A stretch of DNA of 42,179 nt from Dehalococcoidia bacterium (GTDB lineage: Bacteria; Chloroflexota; Dehalococcoidia; Tepidiformales; Tepidiformaceae), in assembly GCA_022827945.1 (NCBI GenBank), contig JAJEIT010000024.1, positions 1 to 42,179 of the forward strand. The letters are read 5' to 3'. The notes below the pieces were generated by a model that saw only the letters and a program-made list of their open reading frames with translations, ran no database searches and had not been told where the DNA came from. Below, piece by piece: positions 32,212 through 40,405 of this stretch. The position numbers and the translations under genes are program-made. Numbering within the stretch: position 1 is the first letter of the stretch; each line of letters begins with the position of its first letter.

Positions 32212-33372
32212 TCAGCCGCCCCGGGCGCTCTCCATCAGCACGGCGGCAACCTCGGGACGCGTGAACTCGACGGGGAGGTCCTCGCCGTTGGCGAGCATCT
32301 CGCGCACCTTCGTCCCGGAGAGGAAGAGGCGCTCCTCGGGCGTGGCCGGACTCGTCTTCGTGGTGGCCATGGCGCCACTGCGGAGACACCAGAAGGCGTG
32401 TTCGAAGAAGAGCGGCTGGATGCCGAGGGCGTCGAGGTCGATGTCGTCAAAGATGCGCTGGGCATCGTAGGTGCCGTAGTAGTTGCCCACGCCTGCGTGG
32501 TCGCGCCCCACGATGAAGTGGGTGCAGCCGTAGTTCTTGCGCATGATGGCGTGGAAGATCGCCTCTCGCGGACCGGCGTAGCGCATGGCCGCGGGCAGCA
32601 CCGAGAGCTGCACACGGTCCTCGGGGAAGTAGCGGTCGAGCAGCACCTGGTAGCACTGCATGCGCACGTCGGCTGGGATGTCGTCGTCCTTCGTATCGCC
32701 CACGAGGGGGTGGATGAGGGCGCCGTCGACCCCTTCGAGCGCAACCTTGATGAGGTACTCGTGGGCGCGGTGGATGGGGTTGCGAGTCTGGAAGCCGACG
32801 ACCGTGCGCCAGCCGCGCTCGGCGAAGGCGGCGCGGGTCTGGGCGGGGGTGAGGCGGTGATCGGGGAAGTTCCCGTGGTCTGGAAGGCGCAGGGCCTTGA
32901 CCTTGCCGCCCAGGACAAGGTCGCCGGAGGCGTAAACCGCGGCGACACCCGGGTGGGCCTCGTCCGTGGTGCGGTAGACCTGCTCGGCCAGTCGGGTCTT
33001 GTCCCGCCGGTAGACCTCCTCGATGTCGATGACGCCGAGGGGGAACCCCTCGTTGTCGCGGAGGTCGGCGCGAACCCCGGGGGTCAGCTCGCCGGCGCGA
33101 GACTCGGGGACGGAGAGCGTGACCGGCATCGACCAGGGCAGGCCGTTCGCCAGCGTCATGCTCTCGACGACGGAGTGGTAGTCGGCCTCGCCCATAAAGC
33201 CGGTGAGGGGGCTGAAGCCGCCGTTGGCAAGGAGCTCGAAGTCGGCCAGGTGCCGGGAGTCGAGCTCGATGGTCGGGAGACTCGCGACCTCGCGGCCGAT
33301 CTCTACGTGCTCCTCTTCATCGACGAGCAGGTCGACAAGGGTTCCGCCGTACGGTTCGCCAAGGTTGCTCAT
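32212..33372 (-). CDS. sat: Sulfate adenylyltransferase (ATP sulfurylase)
   Basis: A 386-residue Sat-type enzyme making APS from sulfate and ATP. The active-site motifs are [15 protein letters not shown] (QxRNPxHxxH) and [12 protein letters not shown]; the C-terminal mobile loop contains FLSGTKVRE. The CysD/CysN type is absent. The ATG at 33372 overlaps the cysC stop (ATGA). The length matches bacterial Sat without a fused kinase. Confidence 0.97.
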   Translation of the reverse strand: MSNLGEPYGGTLVDLLVDEEEHVEIGREVASLPTIELDSRHLADFELLANGGFSPLTGFMGEADYHSVVESMTLANGLPWSMPVTLSVPESRAGELTPGVRADLRDNEGFPLGVIDIEEVYRRDKTRLAEQVYRTTDEAHPGVAAVYASGDLVLGGKVKALRLPDHGNFPDHRLTPAQTRAAFAERGWRTVVGFQTRNPIHRAHEYLIKVALEGVDGALIHPLVGDTKDDDIPADVRMQCYQVLLDRYFPEDRVQLSVLPAAMRYAGPREAIFHAIMRKNYGCTHFIVGRDHAGVGNYYGTYDAQRIFDDIDLDALGIQPLFFEHAFWCLRSGAMATTKTSPATPEERLFLSGTKVREMLANGEDLPVEFTRPEVAAVLMESARGG

Positions 33373-33923
33373 GACTGCGCCTTCCCGATGAGCCCGCGGG
33401 ACTCGAGGTAGTCGATGATCTGCTGGAGGCTGCTCGCTTCGGGGTCGACGCCAGTCTCACAACGCACCTCGGGGGAGGGCGGCTCCTCGTAGGGGTCGTC
33501 GATGCCGGTGAAGCCCTTGATCTCGCCGGCGCGGGCCTTCGCGTAGAGGCCCTTCACGTCGCGCGCTTCGCACTGCTCGACGGTGGCGGCGGCGTGCACC
33601 TCGACGAAGACGGCGCCGTCTCCCTCGGTCATGGCGCGGTTCTCGTCGCGGATCTCCTGGTAGGGGGAGATGGCGGCGGTGATGACGCCGACGCCGTTGC
33701 GGGCGAGGAGGCTGGCGACAAAGCCGATGCGGCGGATGTTCGTGTCGCGATCCTCCTTGCTGAAGCCGAGGCCCTTCGAAAGGTTGGTGCGGACGATGTC
33801 GCCGTCGAGGATCTCGACGTTGCGGCCGCGCTCACGCAGCACCGGGGCGAGCGCCTCGGCAAGGGTGCTCTTGCCCGAGCCCGAGAGCCCGGTGAACCAG
33901 ATGACGAAGCCCTGATTGCTCAT
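33369..33923 (-). CDS. cysC: Adenylylsulfate kinase
   Basis: A 184-residue APS kinase making PAPS. P-loop GLSGSGKST (residues about 12-20), [26 protein letters not shown], and the SPYQEIRD and [22 protein letters not shown] segments are all present. ATG 33923 has GGAG 8 nt upstream within a 7-codon open frame that ends in the overlap with the cysC ATG. The gene is followed by sat with a 4-nt overlap. Confidence 0.97.
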   Translation of the reverse strand: MSNQGFVIWFTGLSGSGKSTLAEALAPVLRERGRNVEILDGDIVRTNLSKGLGFSKEDRDTNIRRIGFVASLLARNGVGVITAAISPYQEIRDENRAMTEGDGAVFVEVHAAATVEQCEARDVKGLYAKARAGEIKGFTGIDDPYEEPPSPEVRCETGVDPEASSLQQIIDYLESRGLIGKAQS

Positions 33924-33943
33924 TGGCTGTACTCCAGACGCAT
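33920..33943 (-). CDS. Candidate 7-residue leader ORF before cysC
   Basis: The ORF MRLEYSQ starts at ATG 33943, 8 nt after a GGGAG ribosome-binding site, and its TGA overlaps the cysC ATG. It could couple translation of cysC to itself. It contains no cysteine codon, unlike known cysteine-sensing leaders. It may equally be chance. Confidence 0.25.
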   Translation of the reverse strand: MRLEYSQ

Positions 33944-33999
33944 TGGTATTTCTCCCTGCTTGTGGTGGTGGCGCCTGCGCGCCGGATGCTCATCAAGAA

Positions 34000-34017
34000 G
34001 GCGGCCCCGGGGCCGCC
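34000..34017 (-). terminator. 18-bp perfect palindrome with short T tract between cysH and cysC
   Basis: GGCGGCCCCGGGGCCGCC on the minus strand is followed by TTCTT. With no unpaired central bases it would form a hairpin with a tight loop. It may reduce transcription from cysH into cysC-sat. The T tract is short, so it could instead be a processing or stabilising hairpin. Confidence 0.45.
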
Positions 34018-34044
34018 GTTCGGTGGTCGTGGACGATGGCCGGC

Positions 34045-34743
34045 TCAGGTGTGGAGTCCGCACTCGTCCTTGTCGAAGCCTTCCCAGCGCCCCTGGCGGC
34101 CCTGCTTGCCGGGCACGGTGCAGTTGAAGCAGCCAATGCTGACGAAGCCATGGTCGAGCAGCGGGTTGTACGGAACGTCGTGTTTGGAGATGTAGTTCCA
34201 GGTGTCTTTCTCGGTCCAGCGAGCAAGCGGGTTGATCTTGATAAGGCTGAACCTCTGGTTCCAGGCGACGATGGGAACGTCGGAGCGGCCCTCGGACTGG
34301 TCGCGCCGGAGGCCGGCGATCCAGGCAGTCTTGCCGGCGAGGGCGCGCTGGTTGGGCTCGACCTTGCGCAGGTCGCAGCAGAGGTCGGGATCGCGCATCC
34401 AGAGGGCGGCGCCGTGTTGGGCGGCCTGCTCCTCGTGGGTCAGCTTCGACTTGTAGACCTGGACATTCGTGAGGTTGAGGGCAGCGGTGGCGCGCTCACG
34501 CGTCTGGTGGGTCTCGTCAAAGAGGTAGTCGGTATCAAGAACGAACACGTGGACGTTGGGCTTGAGCTGGGCGGTCATGTGGAGGATGGCCATGCCCGTG
34601 GGGCCGCCGAAGCTGGCGCCGACGGAGAGGCCATCGTCGAACGTTTCGACGGCCCAGCGCACGATCTCCTCGGGCGTCGCCTCCTCGAAGCGCTCGTTAA
34701 GCGCCGAGATGGCGGTGTCGTCGAGGGTGGCGGTGAGAGACAC
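34045..34743 (-). CDS. cysH: Adenylylsulfate/phosphoadenylylsulfate reductase with [4Fe-4S] motif
   Basis: A 232-residue thioredoxin-dependent reductase giving sulfite. The N-terminal PP-loop contains LSVGASFGGPTGMAILHM, and FVLDTDYLF follows. The cluster cysteines Cys122/Cys123 (LCCDLRK) and Cys205/Cys208 (GCFNC) are all present, as is the catalytic Cys228 in DECGLH. These CC...CxxC cysteines occur in APS reductases and in some bacterial PAPS reductases. GTG 34743 is preferred over the TTG at 34809 because GGAG lies 9 nt before it, it gives the family's usual N-terminus, and a promoter lies in the excluded segment. Confidence 0.95.
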   Translation of the reverse strand: MSLTATLDDTAISALNERFEEATPEEIVRWAVETFDDGLSVGASFGGPTGMAILHMTAQLKPNVHVFVLDTDYLFDETHQTRERATAALNLTNVQVYKSKLTHEEQAAQHGAALWMRDPDLCCDLRKVEPNQRALAGKTAWIAGLRRDQSEGRSDVPIVAWNQRFSLIKINPLARWTEKDTWNYISKHDVPYNPLLDHGFVSIGCFNCTVPGKQGRQGRWEGFDKDECGLHT

Positions 34744-34780
34744 GGGATGCGGCTCCGCGTAAAGCTGAGTTCGTCGCTCA

Positions 34781-34809
34781 ACAATATCAACAACGTGACT
34801 TGCCAGCAA
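34781..34809 (-). promoter_or_regulatory. Possible cysH promoter
   Basis: TTGCTG and TATTGT separated by 17 nt on the minus strand in the most AT-rich part of the divergent cysH/sulfite reductase region. Transcription would start about 34774, leaving a 30-nt leader with GGAG before GTG 34743. On the plus strand no equally good promoter for the reductase is seen. Confidence 0.4.
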
Positions 34810-34902
34810 CGACGGGGCGCGTGCTACATGCTACAGTCGCTTCACACACTCCCAGCCCGCGATGGCCGGACCTGAAGGGTCTGCCGCGAAAGGACAGCGT
34901 AG

Positions 34903-36684
34903 ATGCGCGCAGTCGAGACTATCGTCCAGACCAACGCTCCCGGCAAGGTTCTGCCGATCCTGACCGAGGAGCTCGACGACTTCGAGACCGAAGCGACGCG
35001 CTTCCTGGCGGGCGGCTACGAGGAAGAGGCGGTTTTCCAGGGCTACCGGCTGAAGCAGGGCGTCTACGGCCAGCGCCAGGCGAACGTGCAGATGACGCGC
35101 GTCAAGCTCCCCTTCGGCGGCGTGACGCCGGAGCAGATGGACGCCTTCGGCGAGGTCGCGGAGCGGTTCGCGCCGCTGCGCAAGGGGCACATCACGACCC
35201 GCCAGAACTTCCAGTTCCACCACATGCCGCTGGCGCGGATGCCGGACGTGTTGCGCCTGCTGGCGAGCGTGGGGCTCTCGACGCGCGAGGCCTGCGGCAA
35301 CACCGTGCGCAACGTGACCGCCGACCCGTGGGCGGGCGTGACCGACGGCGAGCTGTTCGACGTGACGCCCTACGCGGGCGCCTTCGCACGCTTCTGGCTG
35401 CGCAACCCGCTGACGCAGCTGCTGCCGCGCAAGTTCAAGGTCGCGTTCAGCGCCGACGACGCGGACGTGGCGATCACGGGCATCCACGATCTCGGCTTCA
35501 TCCCGCGCGTCGAGAACGGGGTGCAGGGCTTCAAGATGGTTTGCGGCGGCGGGCTCGCGATCATGCCGCGCGAGGCCATCGTGGTCCGCGAGTTCGTCTC
35601 GCTGGACGAGTACCTGAAGGTGAGCGAGGCGGTCATCCGCATCTTCAACGCGGCCGACATGCTGCGGAAGAACCGGGCGATGGCGCGCATCAAGGTGCTC
35701 ATCGACCGCATCGGGGCGGACCGCTTCCTCGAGATGGTCGACGACGAGCTGGCCCAGCCCTGGGCCCAGCGCGACTTCAGCCCGGAGCGGCTGCTCTTCC
35801 TCGACAACGAGGAGGAGCGGGCGCCGGCGCGGCGCGACTCCTACGCGCAGCCGGGCGACGACGCGGCCGCGTTCACGCAGTTCGCCTCCGCGAACGTGAA
35901 GGCGCAGAAGCAGCAGGGCTTCAGCACGGTCGAGATTAAGATCACGCGCGGCGACCTGACGCCGGCGCAGTTCCACGGCATCGCCGACCTCATGCGCGAG
36001 TACTGCGGCGGGAACGCGCGCACGTCGGTGCAGCAGAACATGGTGCTGCGCTGGGTGCGCGACGAGAGCCTGTACGAGGTCTACTCGCGGCTGGTCGACC
36101 TGGGCCTGGCGGAGGCGGGCGCGGGAACGGTGACGGACGTGGTGAGTTGCCCCGGTACGGACAGCTGCAAGCTCGGCATCACGAGCTCGATGGGACTGAA
36201 CCGCGCCATCCAGGAGCGCGTGACGGACCTGGCCGTGGCCGACCCGCTCGTGGAGAAGCTGCACATCAAGATGAGCGGCTGCCCCAACAGCTGCGGCCAG
36301 CATCACCTCGGCAACATCGGCTTCCACGGCGCCGCCATGAAGGTCGACGGCCACCAGCTTCCCGCGTACCACGCCTTCATCGGCGGCGGCTACGAGGAGG
36401 GCAACGGCAAGGTGCGCGTGGGCACGCAGCTGAAGCTGCGGCTGCCGGCCAAGCGCACGCCCGACGCCGTCCAGCGCTGGCTCGAGCTGTACCGGCAGGG
36501 CCGCCAGAACGGCGAGGAGTTCAACGCCTACTTCGACCGCGTGGGCAAGGAGCCGTTCGAGGAAGCCGTGCGCGACCTGACGATTCCCGGCGAGTTCTCG
36601 GACGACAACCGCGAGATGTTCATCGACTGGACGAAGTTCGAGCTCTACGTGCTGGAGCGCGGCGAGGGCGAGTGCGCCGTCTAG
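34903..36684 (+). CDS. Ferredoxin-type sulfite/nitrite reductase, probably assimilatory sulfite reductase
   Basis: A 593-residue siroheme-[4Fe-4S] protein with two ferredoxin-like domains. The first siroheme-binding region contains RKGHITTRQNFQFHH and CGNTVRNVTADP; the second contains the cluster cysteines Cys416/Cys422 (CPGTDSC) and Cys460/Cys464 (CPNSC). Six-electron reduction of sulfite or nitrite is the family reaction. Divergent cysH and the absence of nitrate genes favour sulfite. ATG 34903 is clear; the frame is 60-plus nt from any likely promoter. hemB begins 32 nt downstream, which fits with siroheme demand. Confidence 0.93.
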   Translation: MRAVETIVQTNAPGKVLPILTEELDDFETEATRFLAGGYEEEAVFQGYRLKQGVYGQRQANVQMTRVKLPFGGVTPEQMDAFGEVAERFAPLRKGHITTRQNFQFHHMPLARMPDVLRLLASVGLSTREACGNTVRNVTADPWAGVTDGELFDVTPYAGAFARFWLRNPLTQLLPRKFKVAFSADDADVAITGIHDLGFIPRVENGVQGFKMVCGGGLAIMPREAIVVREFVSLDEYLKVSEAVIRIFNAADMLRKNRAMARIKVLIDRIGADRFLEMVDDELAQPWAQRDFSPERLLFLDNEEERAPARRDSYAQPGDDAAAFTQFASANVKAQKQQGFSTVEIKITRGDLTPAQFHGIADLMREYCGGNARTSVQQNMVLRWVRDESLYEVYSRLVDLGLAEAGAGTVTDVVSCPGTDSCKLGITSSMGLNRAIQERVTDLAVADPLVEKLHIKMSGCPNSCGQHHLGNIGFHGAAMKVDGHQLPAYHAFIGGGYEEGNGKVRVGTQLKLRLPAKRTPDAVQRWLELYRQGRQNGEEFNAYFDRVGKEPFEEAVRDLTIPGEFSDDNREMFIDWTKFELYVLERGEGECAV

Positions 36685-36716
36685 TGGCGTAGCGTCCCGG
36701 GAGGCGCAAGCTCACC

Positions 36717-37691
36717 ATGGAAGGGCTGGAATTCCGGCGGCACCGGCGGCTGCGTAGCTCGCAGGCGGTTCGTGGGCTCGTGCGCGAGACCGAGCTGACG
36801 CCGGCGCACCTGGTCGCGCCCCTGTTCATCGAGGAAGGCCTCGACGGCCGTGCGCCGATCGAGGCGATGCCGGGACAGTCGCGACTGGGGCTGGAGGCGC
36901 TGGTGGGGGAAGCGCGGGAGCTGCGCGATGTGGGCGTGCCGGCGGTGCTGCTGTTCGGCATTCCGGCCGCCAAAGACGAGCGCGGCTCGGGCGCCTACGA
37001 GGACCGGGGCGTCGTGCAGGAGGCGATCCGGCGGCTCAAGGACGCCGTCCCGGAGATGCTGGTGATCGGTGACGTGTGCCTGTGCGAGTACACGAGCCAC
37101 GGCCACTGCGGCCTCCTGACGGACGAGGGCGAGGTCGACAACGACGCGAGCCTGCCGCTGCTGGCGGACATGGCCGTGAGCCTCGCGGACGCGGGGTGCG
37201 ACATCGTGGCGCCGAGCGACATGATGGACGGCCGCGTGGCCGCCATCCGCGAAGCGCTTGACGGCTCGGGCCGGAGCGACACGGCCATCCTCTCGTACGC
37301 GGCCAAATTCTCGAGCGCGTTCTACGGGCCGTTCCGGGAGGCGGCGGACAGCGCCCCGGCGTTCGGCGACCGGCGCGGCTACCAGATGGACCCCGCGAAC
37401 GCGCGCATGGCCCGCGACGAGGCGCTCACGGACATCGACGAGGGGGCCGACATGGTGATGGTGAAGCCGGCCCTCCCATACCTCGACGTGCTGCGCTCGG
37501 TGCGGGAGGCGGTGGATGTGCCGGTGGCGGCCTACAACGTGAGCGGCGAGTACAGCATGTTGAAGGCGGCGGCGGCGAAGGGCTGGATCGAAGAGGAGCG
37601 CGCGATCGACGAGGCGTTGACGTCAATCCGCCGGGCGGGGGCGGACATCGTCATTACGTACCACGCGAAGGAGTGGGCGCGGAGCCGCTAG
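36717..37691 (+). CDS. hemB: Porphobilinogen synthase (delta-aminolevulinic acid dehydratase)
   Basis: A 324-residue enzyme condensing two ALA into porphobilinogen. The N-terminal arm has RHRRLRSSQAVRGLVRET. The zinc cysteines lie in DVCLCEYTSHGHCG, so this is the Zn-dependent type. The two Schiff-base lysines are in SYAAKFSSAFYGPF and MVKPALPYLD. ATG 36717 follows GGGAGGCGCAAGCTCACC. It lies next to sulfite reductase, consistent with joint siroheme supply. Confidence 0.97.
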   Translation: MEGLEFRRHRRLRSSQAVRGLVRETELTPAHLVAPLFIEEGLDGRAPIEAMPGQSRLGLEALVGEARELRDVGVPAVLLFGIPAAKDERGSGAYEDRGVVQEAIRRLKDAVPEMLVIGDVCLCEYTSHGHCGLLTDEGEVDNDASLPLLADMAVSLADAGCDIVAPSDMMDGRVAAIREALDGSGRSDTAILSYAAKFSSAFYGPFREAADSAPAFGDRRGYQMDPANARMARDEALTDIDEGADMVMVKPALPYLDVLRSVREAVDVPVAAYNVSGEYSMLKAAAAKGWIEEERAIDEALTSIRRAGADIVITYHAKEWARSR

Positions 37692-37703
37692 CCGGTCGCT
37701 GTC

Positions 37704-38984
37704 TCAGTCGGAGTCGAGGGCGGCGACGGCGCCGCTGTCGATGGCGTCCTCGATGACGTCCCCGGAGAGGCCGGCCCAGGAAAGGATGTCGCGCGTCTCG
37801 GAGCGGAAGGCGGCGGGAGTGGGCGCCGGCGCGAAGCCCGCGTCGTCCAGCTTGAGGGCGTTGCCCAGCACGGTGAAGGGCCCCGCTTCGGGGTGGTCGC
37901 GGTGGATGAAGAGGTCGTTGGCGGCGGCCTGTTCGTTGTCGATGAGCTCGGTGGGGAAGCGGACGCGGGAGACGGGGATGCCGGCCTCCCGCAGGCGTCC
38001 TTCCCAGTGGTCGGTCGTCTCGGAGGCGAAGAGCTTCTCCATCTGGTCACGCAGCTCGGTGTCGAGCGCGTGGCGCTGCTCCTGGGGGAGGCTGGGGTCG
38101 AGGGCGGGGTCGTGCAGCCCAACTACGTCCATGAGGCGTCGGCGCAGGCCCACGCTCGGACAGGCGATGGCGATGGCCGAGTCCTTCGTGGTGAAGGTGC
38201 GGTAGTAGATGCTGACCAGCCGCGCGACGCGGCTGCTCGGCATGTGCGTGGCCTGCTCGGCGTAGGGCATGCCCTCGGCCCGGGCCTCGGCAAGCCAGTC
38301 GAGGTAGGTGGCATGGGTCTCGCCGTCCTGGTCCTCGACGCGGATGAGGAGGTTGTTCTGGAGGATGAGGGCGGACATGAGCAGCGAGGTATCGACCCGC
38401 CCGCCTCGGCCCGTGCTCGTGCGGCGGTAGAGGGCGGAGGCGACGCCGTAGGCGAGCAGGGCCGCGCACATGAAGTCGGAGATGGGCGAGCCCTCGGCGA
38501 TGGGGCGGCCGTCGCGCATGCCGCCGTTCATGGCCATGAGGCCGCTGTGCGCCTGCACAACCTGGTCCATGCCCGCGAGCCCGGCGTCGGGACCCTTCTC
38601 GCCGAACGCGGTCACGTTGCCGACGATGATGCGGGGGTAGCGCTCGGAGAGGCTGTCGTAGTCGAGGCCGAACTGCTGGGCGAGGCCGGGGCGGAGGTTT
38701 GTGAGGACCACGTCGGTCCTGGCGAGCAGGGCGTCCAGGATTTCGGCGGCTTTCTCGTGGCGGAGGGCGAGGGGGAGGGAGTGGGTTCCGCGGTTGCGGG
38801 CGAGGAAGTGGCGGGTGACATCGCCCCAGCGGTAGCCGGTGTGGCGCGAGGCCTCGCCCTCGAGGGGTTCGATCTTGATGACGCGGGCGCCGCCGTCGGC
38901 CAGGAGCTGGGCGCCGTAGGGGACGGCGACGAACTGGCCGAATTCGAGCACGGTGATGCCGGCGAAGGGCTGCTCGTCGCTCAC
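37704..38984 (-). CDS. CaiB/BaiF-type CoA-transferase (family III)
   Basis: A 426-residue family III CoA-transferase. Recognisable segments are GITVLEFGQFVAVPYGAQLLADGGARVIKIEP, split as the family expects, YRWGDVTRHFLARNRGTHSLPL, NLRPGLAQQFGLDYDSL and AGMDQVVQAHSGLMAMNGG, in which the Asp is the nucleophile. RGGRVDTSLLMSALILQNN follows. It would move CoA between carboxylic acids in degradation of organic acids. GTG 38984 overlaps the upstream DUF4177-like gene stop (GTGA). Confidence 0.93.
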   Translation of the reverse strand: MSDEQPFAGITVLEFGQFVAVPYGAQLLADGGARVIKIEPLEGEASRHTGYRWGDVTRHFLARNRGTHSLPLALRHEKAAEILDALLARTDVVLTNLRPGLAQQFGLDYDSLSERYPRIIVGNVTAFGEKGPDAGLAGMDQVVQAHSGLMAMNGGMRDGRPIAEGSPISDFMCAALLAYGVASALYRRTSTGRGGRVDTSLLMSALILQNNLLIRVEDQDGETHATYLDWLAEARAEGMPYAEQATHMPSSRVARLVSIYYRTFTTKDSAIAIACPSVGLRRRLMDVVGLHDPALDPSLPQEQRHALDTELRDQMEKLFASETTDHWEGRLREAGIPVSRVRFPTELIDNEQAAANDLFIHRDHPEAGPFTVLGNALKLDDAGFAPAPTPAAFRSETRDILSWAGLSGDVIEDAIDSGAVAALDSD

Positions 38985-39235
38985 GCGTCGTCCTGCTGCG
39001 GGCGCTTGAAGTAGAGCATCTCGCGGAAGATGAGCTGGGTGCCGACCCAGTTCTCGACGCGTGCGTCGGAGACCATCTCCCAGCCCGCATCGCCGAGGTC
39101 GCGGAGCGCCTCGGCGAGGTCATTCGTGCCGTACTCGCGGTCGTCCTCGGGCTGGTGGCTGAAGTTGGCGACGATGGGCTGCTCCATACCGCTGACGACC
39201 ACGCGGGCGTACTCCCAGCGGGTGCGTTCGGTCAC
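38981..39235 (-). CDS. DUF4177-like small protein (84 aa)
   Basis: The product begins TERTRWEYARVVVSG and has ALRDLGDAGWEMVSDARV and, near the end, FREMLYFKRPQ. The WEY...LxxLGxxGWE(L/M)V...FKRP pattern matches DUF4177-type proteins of unknown role. GTG 39235 is preceded at 7 nt by GGAGG and overlaps the PHP gene stop; its own stop overlaps the CoA-transferase start. A longer open frame upstream is a shadow of the PHP gene. Confidence 0.75.
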   Translation of the reverse strand: MTERTRWEYARVVVSGMEQPIVANFSHQPEDDREYGTNDLAEALRDLGDAGWEMVSDARVENWVGTQLIFREMLYFKRPQQDDA

Positions 39236-39945
39236 GCGGGCACCTCCTCGGGAGGCGGGGCGTCCCAGAAGTTCTCGAGCTCGCCCTGAGGGAGGCCGCG
39301 GACCGGGTTGAAGGCGCCCCGGTGGAGGAGGCGGAGGAAGTGCTCCGGCGTTTCGACGGTCTCGTCGAGCTCGATGCTGAAATAGCCGATGCCCTGGTTC
39401 GAGTGGGCGTCGGAGCCGCCGGTTCCGGGCTTCCCGAGCACCTTCGCGACCTGCAGAGCGAAGTAGTTCTCGCGGGGGGTGTTGCAGCCGTTGAGCACCT
39501 CGACGGCGTCGACGAGCTGGAAGACCGGGAGCTTCGCCGCCTCCTCGGGGGTCAGGGTGAAGGCCGGCTTCCCCTGGCGCTTGAAATGGACCGGATCGAA
39601 GAAGTGGCGGAAGGGGTGAGCGACGATCAAGAAGGCGCCCTGCTCGTCGGCGACCTCGCGGAGCCGTTCGAGGCGGCGGATGCCACCCTCGTAGCCGCGC
39701 AGGCCGACGGCGAGTATGTGGCCCATATCGGTCGAGACCTCCATGCCGTTCGAGATAAAGGTCTCGGGGTGGGCCTTGCGGAAGGGGTTGAGATCCCAGG
39801 ACTCCCACATGCGGTCGTGCTCGGTGATGTTCACGCCGGTCAGGCCGATGCGGTTGGCTTCGGCGATGAGGTCCTCGGGGTCGAGCATGGAGTCGGACGC
39901 GCCACGGGTCGTGTGCAGGTGCATATCGACGATGGTGCCGGCCAC
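39232..39945 (-). CDS. PHP-domain phosphoesterase
   Basis: A 237-residue protein with metal-binding motifs in the canonical order: VDMHLHTTRGASDS (DxHxH), NITEHDRMW, SNGMEVST, LIVAHPFRH and GTGGSDAHSNQG. Such enzymes hydrolyse phosphate mono- or diesters of small molecules or nucleotides. The frame is open to 40317, but the upstream part overlaps a membrane protein gene. GTG 39945 is chosen with GGAGG 5 nt upstream. A TAAGAT box at 39989-39994 suggests its own promoter. Confidence 0.88.
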   Translation of the reverse strand: MAGTIVDMHLHTTRGASDSMLDPEDLIAEANRIGLTGVNITEHDRMWESWDLNPFRKAHPETFISNGMEVSTDMGHILAVGLRGYEGGIRRLERLREVADEQGAFLIVAHPFRHFFDPVHFKRQGKPAFTLTPEEAAKLPVFQLVDAVEVLNGCNTPRENYFALQVAKVLGKPGTGGSDAHSNQGIGYFSIELDETVETPEHFLRLLHRGAFNPVRGLPQGELENFWDAPPPEEVPA

Positions 39946-39988
39946 GTGCGCCTCCACGCTCGTGAACAGCGGCACAAGCGCGCCAGCT

Positions 39989-39994
39989 ATCTTA
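39989..39994 (-). promoter_or_regulatory. -10 box TAAGAT for the PHP gene operon
   Basis: TAAGAT on the minus strand overlaps the 3' end of the membrane protein gene, 43 nt before GTG 39945; TTCTGC lies 17 nt upstream as a weak -35. Confidence 0.4.
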
Positions 39995-40405
39995 TCGGCC
40001 CGCCAGGTGAGGCAGAAGCCAGCCGAAGAGGCCGACGCAGGGAAGGCCCAGCCCCACCCACATCCACCAGAGGCGCGTCCAGAGGATGCTGAGGAGCATG
40101 ACGGGCGCGACCGAGAAGACGACGGCGATGATCGTGAAGACAGCGCTCGGGCTGGCGAGGCCATCCGGCTGGGAGCCGAGATCGGCGACCTCATAAATGA
40201 TGGCGGCCACGAGCCCAACGAAGACCCAGCTGAGCACCGAGGCTGTGAGGATGGGGACGAGGAGGAGCGGTCCGGCGACGTCCCGGTCGACCCAACGCTG
40301 AAGGACCTCGGTGTCACGCGCGCGGAACACGAGGTAGGTGACGGCGATGCTCGTGAGCATGGACATCACGTACCCGGCGATCGCGCCCGCGATCAGCGCA
40401 GCCAT
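39992..40405 (-). CDS. Hypothetical membrane protein (137 aa)
   Basis: About four hydrophobic helices: LIAGAIAGYVMSMLTSIAV, LLLVPILTASVLSWVFVGLVAAI, AVFTIIAVVFSVAPVMLLSIL and WMWVGLGLPCVGLFGWLL. Not recognised. ATG 40405 lies inside the 3' end of ispE (13-nt overlap), so it is translationally coupled to it. Confidence 0.7.
   Translation of the reverse strand: MAALIAGAIAGYVMSMLTSIAVTYLVFRARDTEVLQRWVDRDVAGPLLLVPILTASVLSWVFVGLVAAIIYEVADLGSQPDGLASPSAVFTIIAVVFSVAPVMLLSILWTRLWWMWVGLGLPCVGLFGWLLPHLAGR

Noticed and set aside
32011-33411. Plus-strand open frame opposite sat
   Set aside because: Antisense shadow; repeated Gly/Ala/Val/Glu composition and no family resemblance, whereas sat on the minus strand has all active-site motifs.
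34831-36372. Long minus-strand open frame (513 codons) opposite the sulfite reductase
   Set aside because: A mirror of the high-GC third-position bias of the true gene, with no recognisable domain; it would also block the divergent promoter.
38981-39808. 275-codon frame including the DUF4177-like gene
   Set aside because: Only the last 84 codons are protein-like; the rest shadows the PHP gene. A GTG with GGAGG at 39235 marks the true start.
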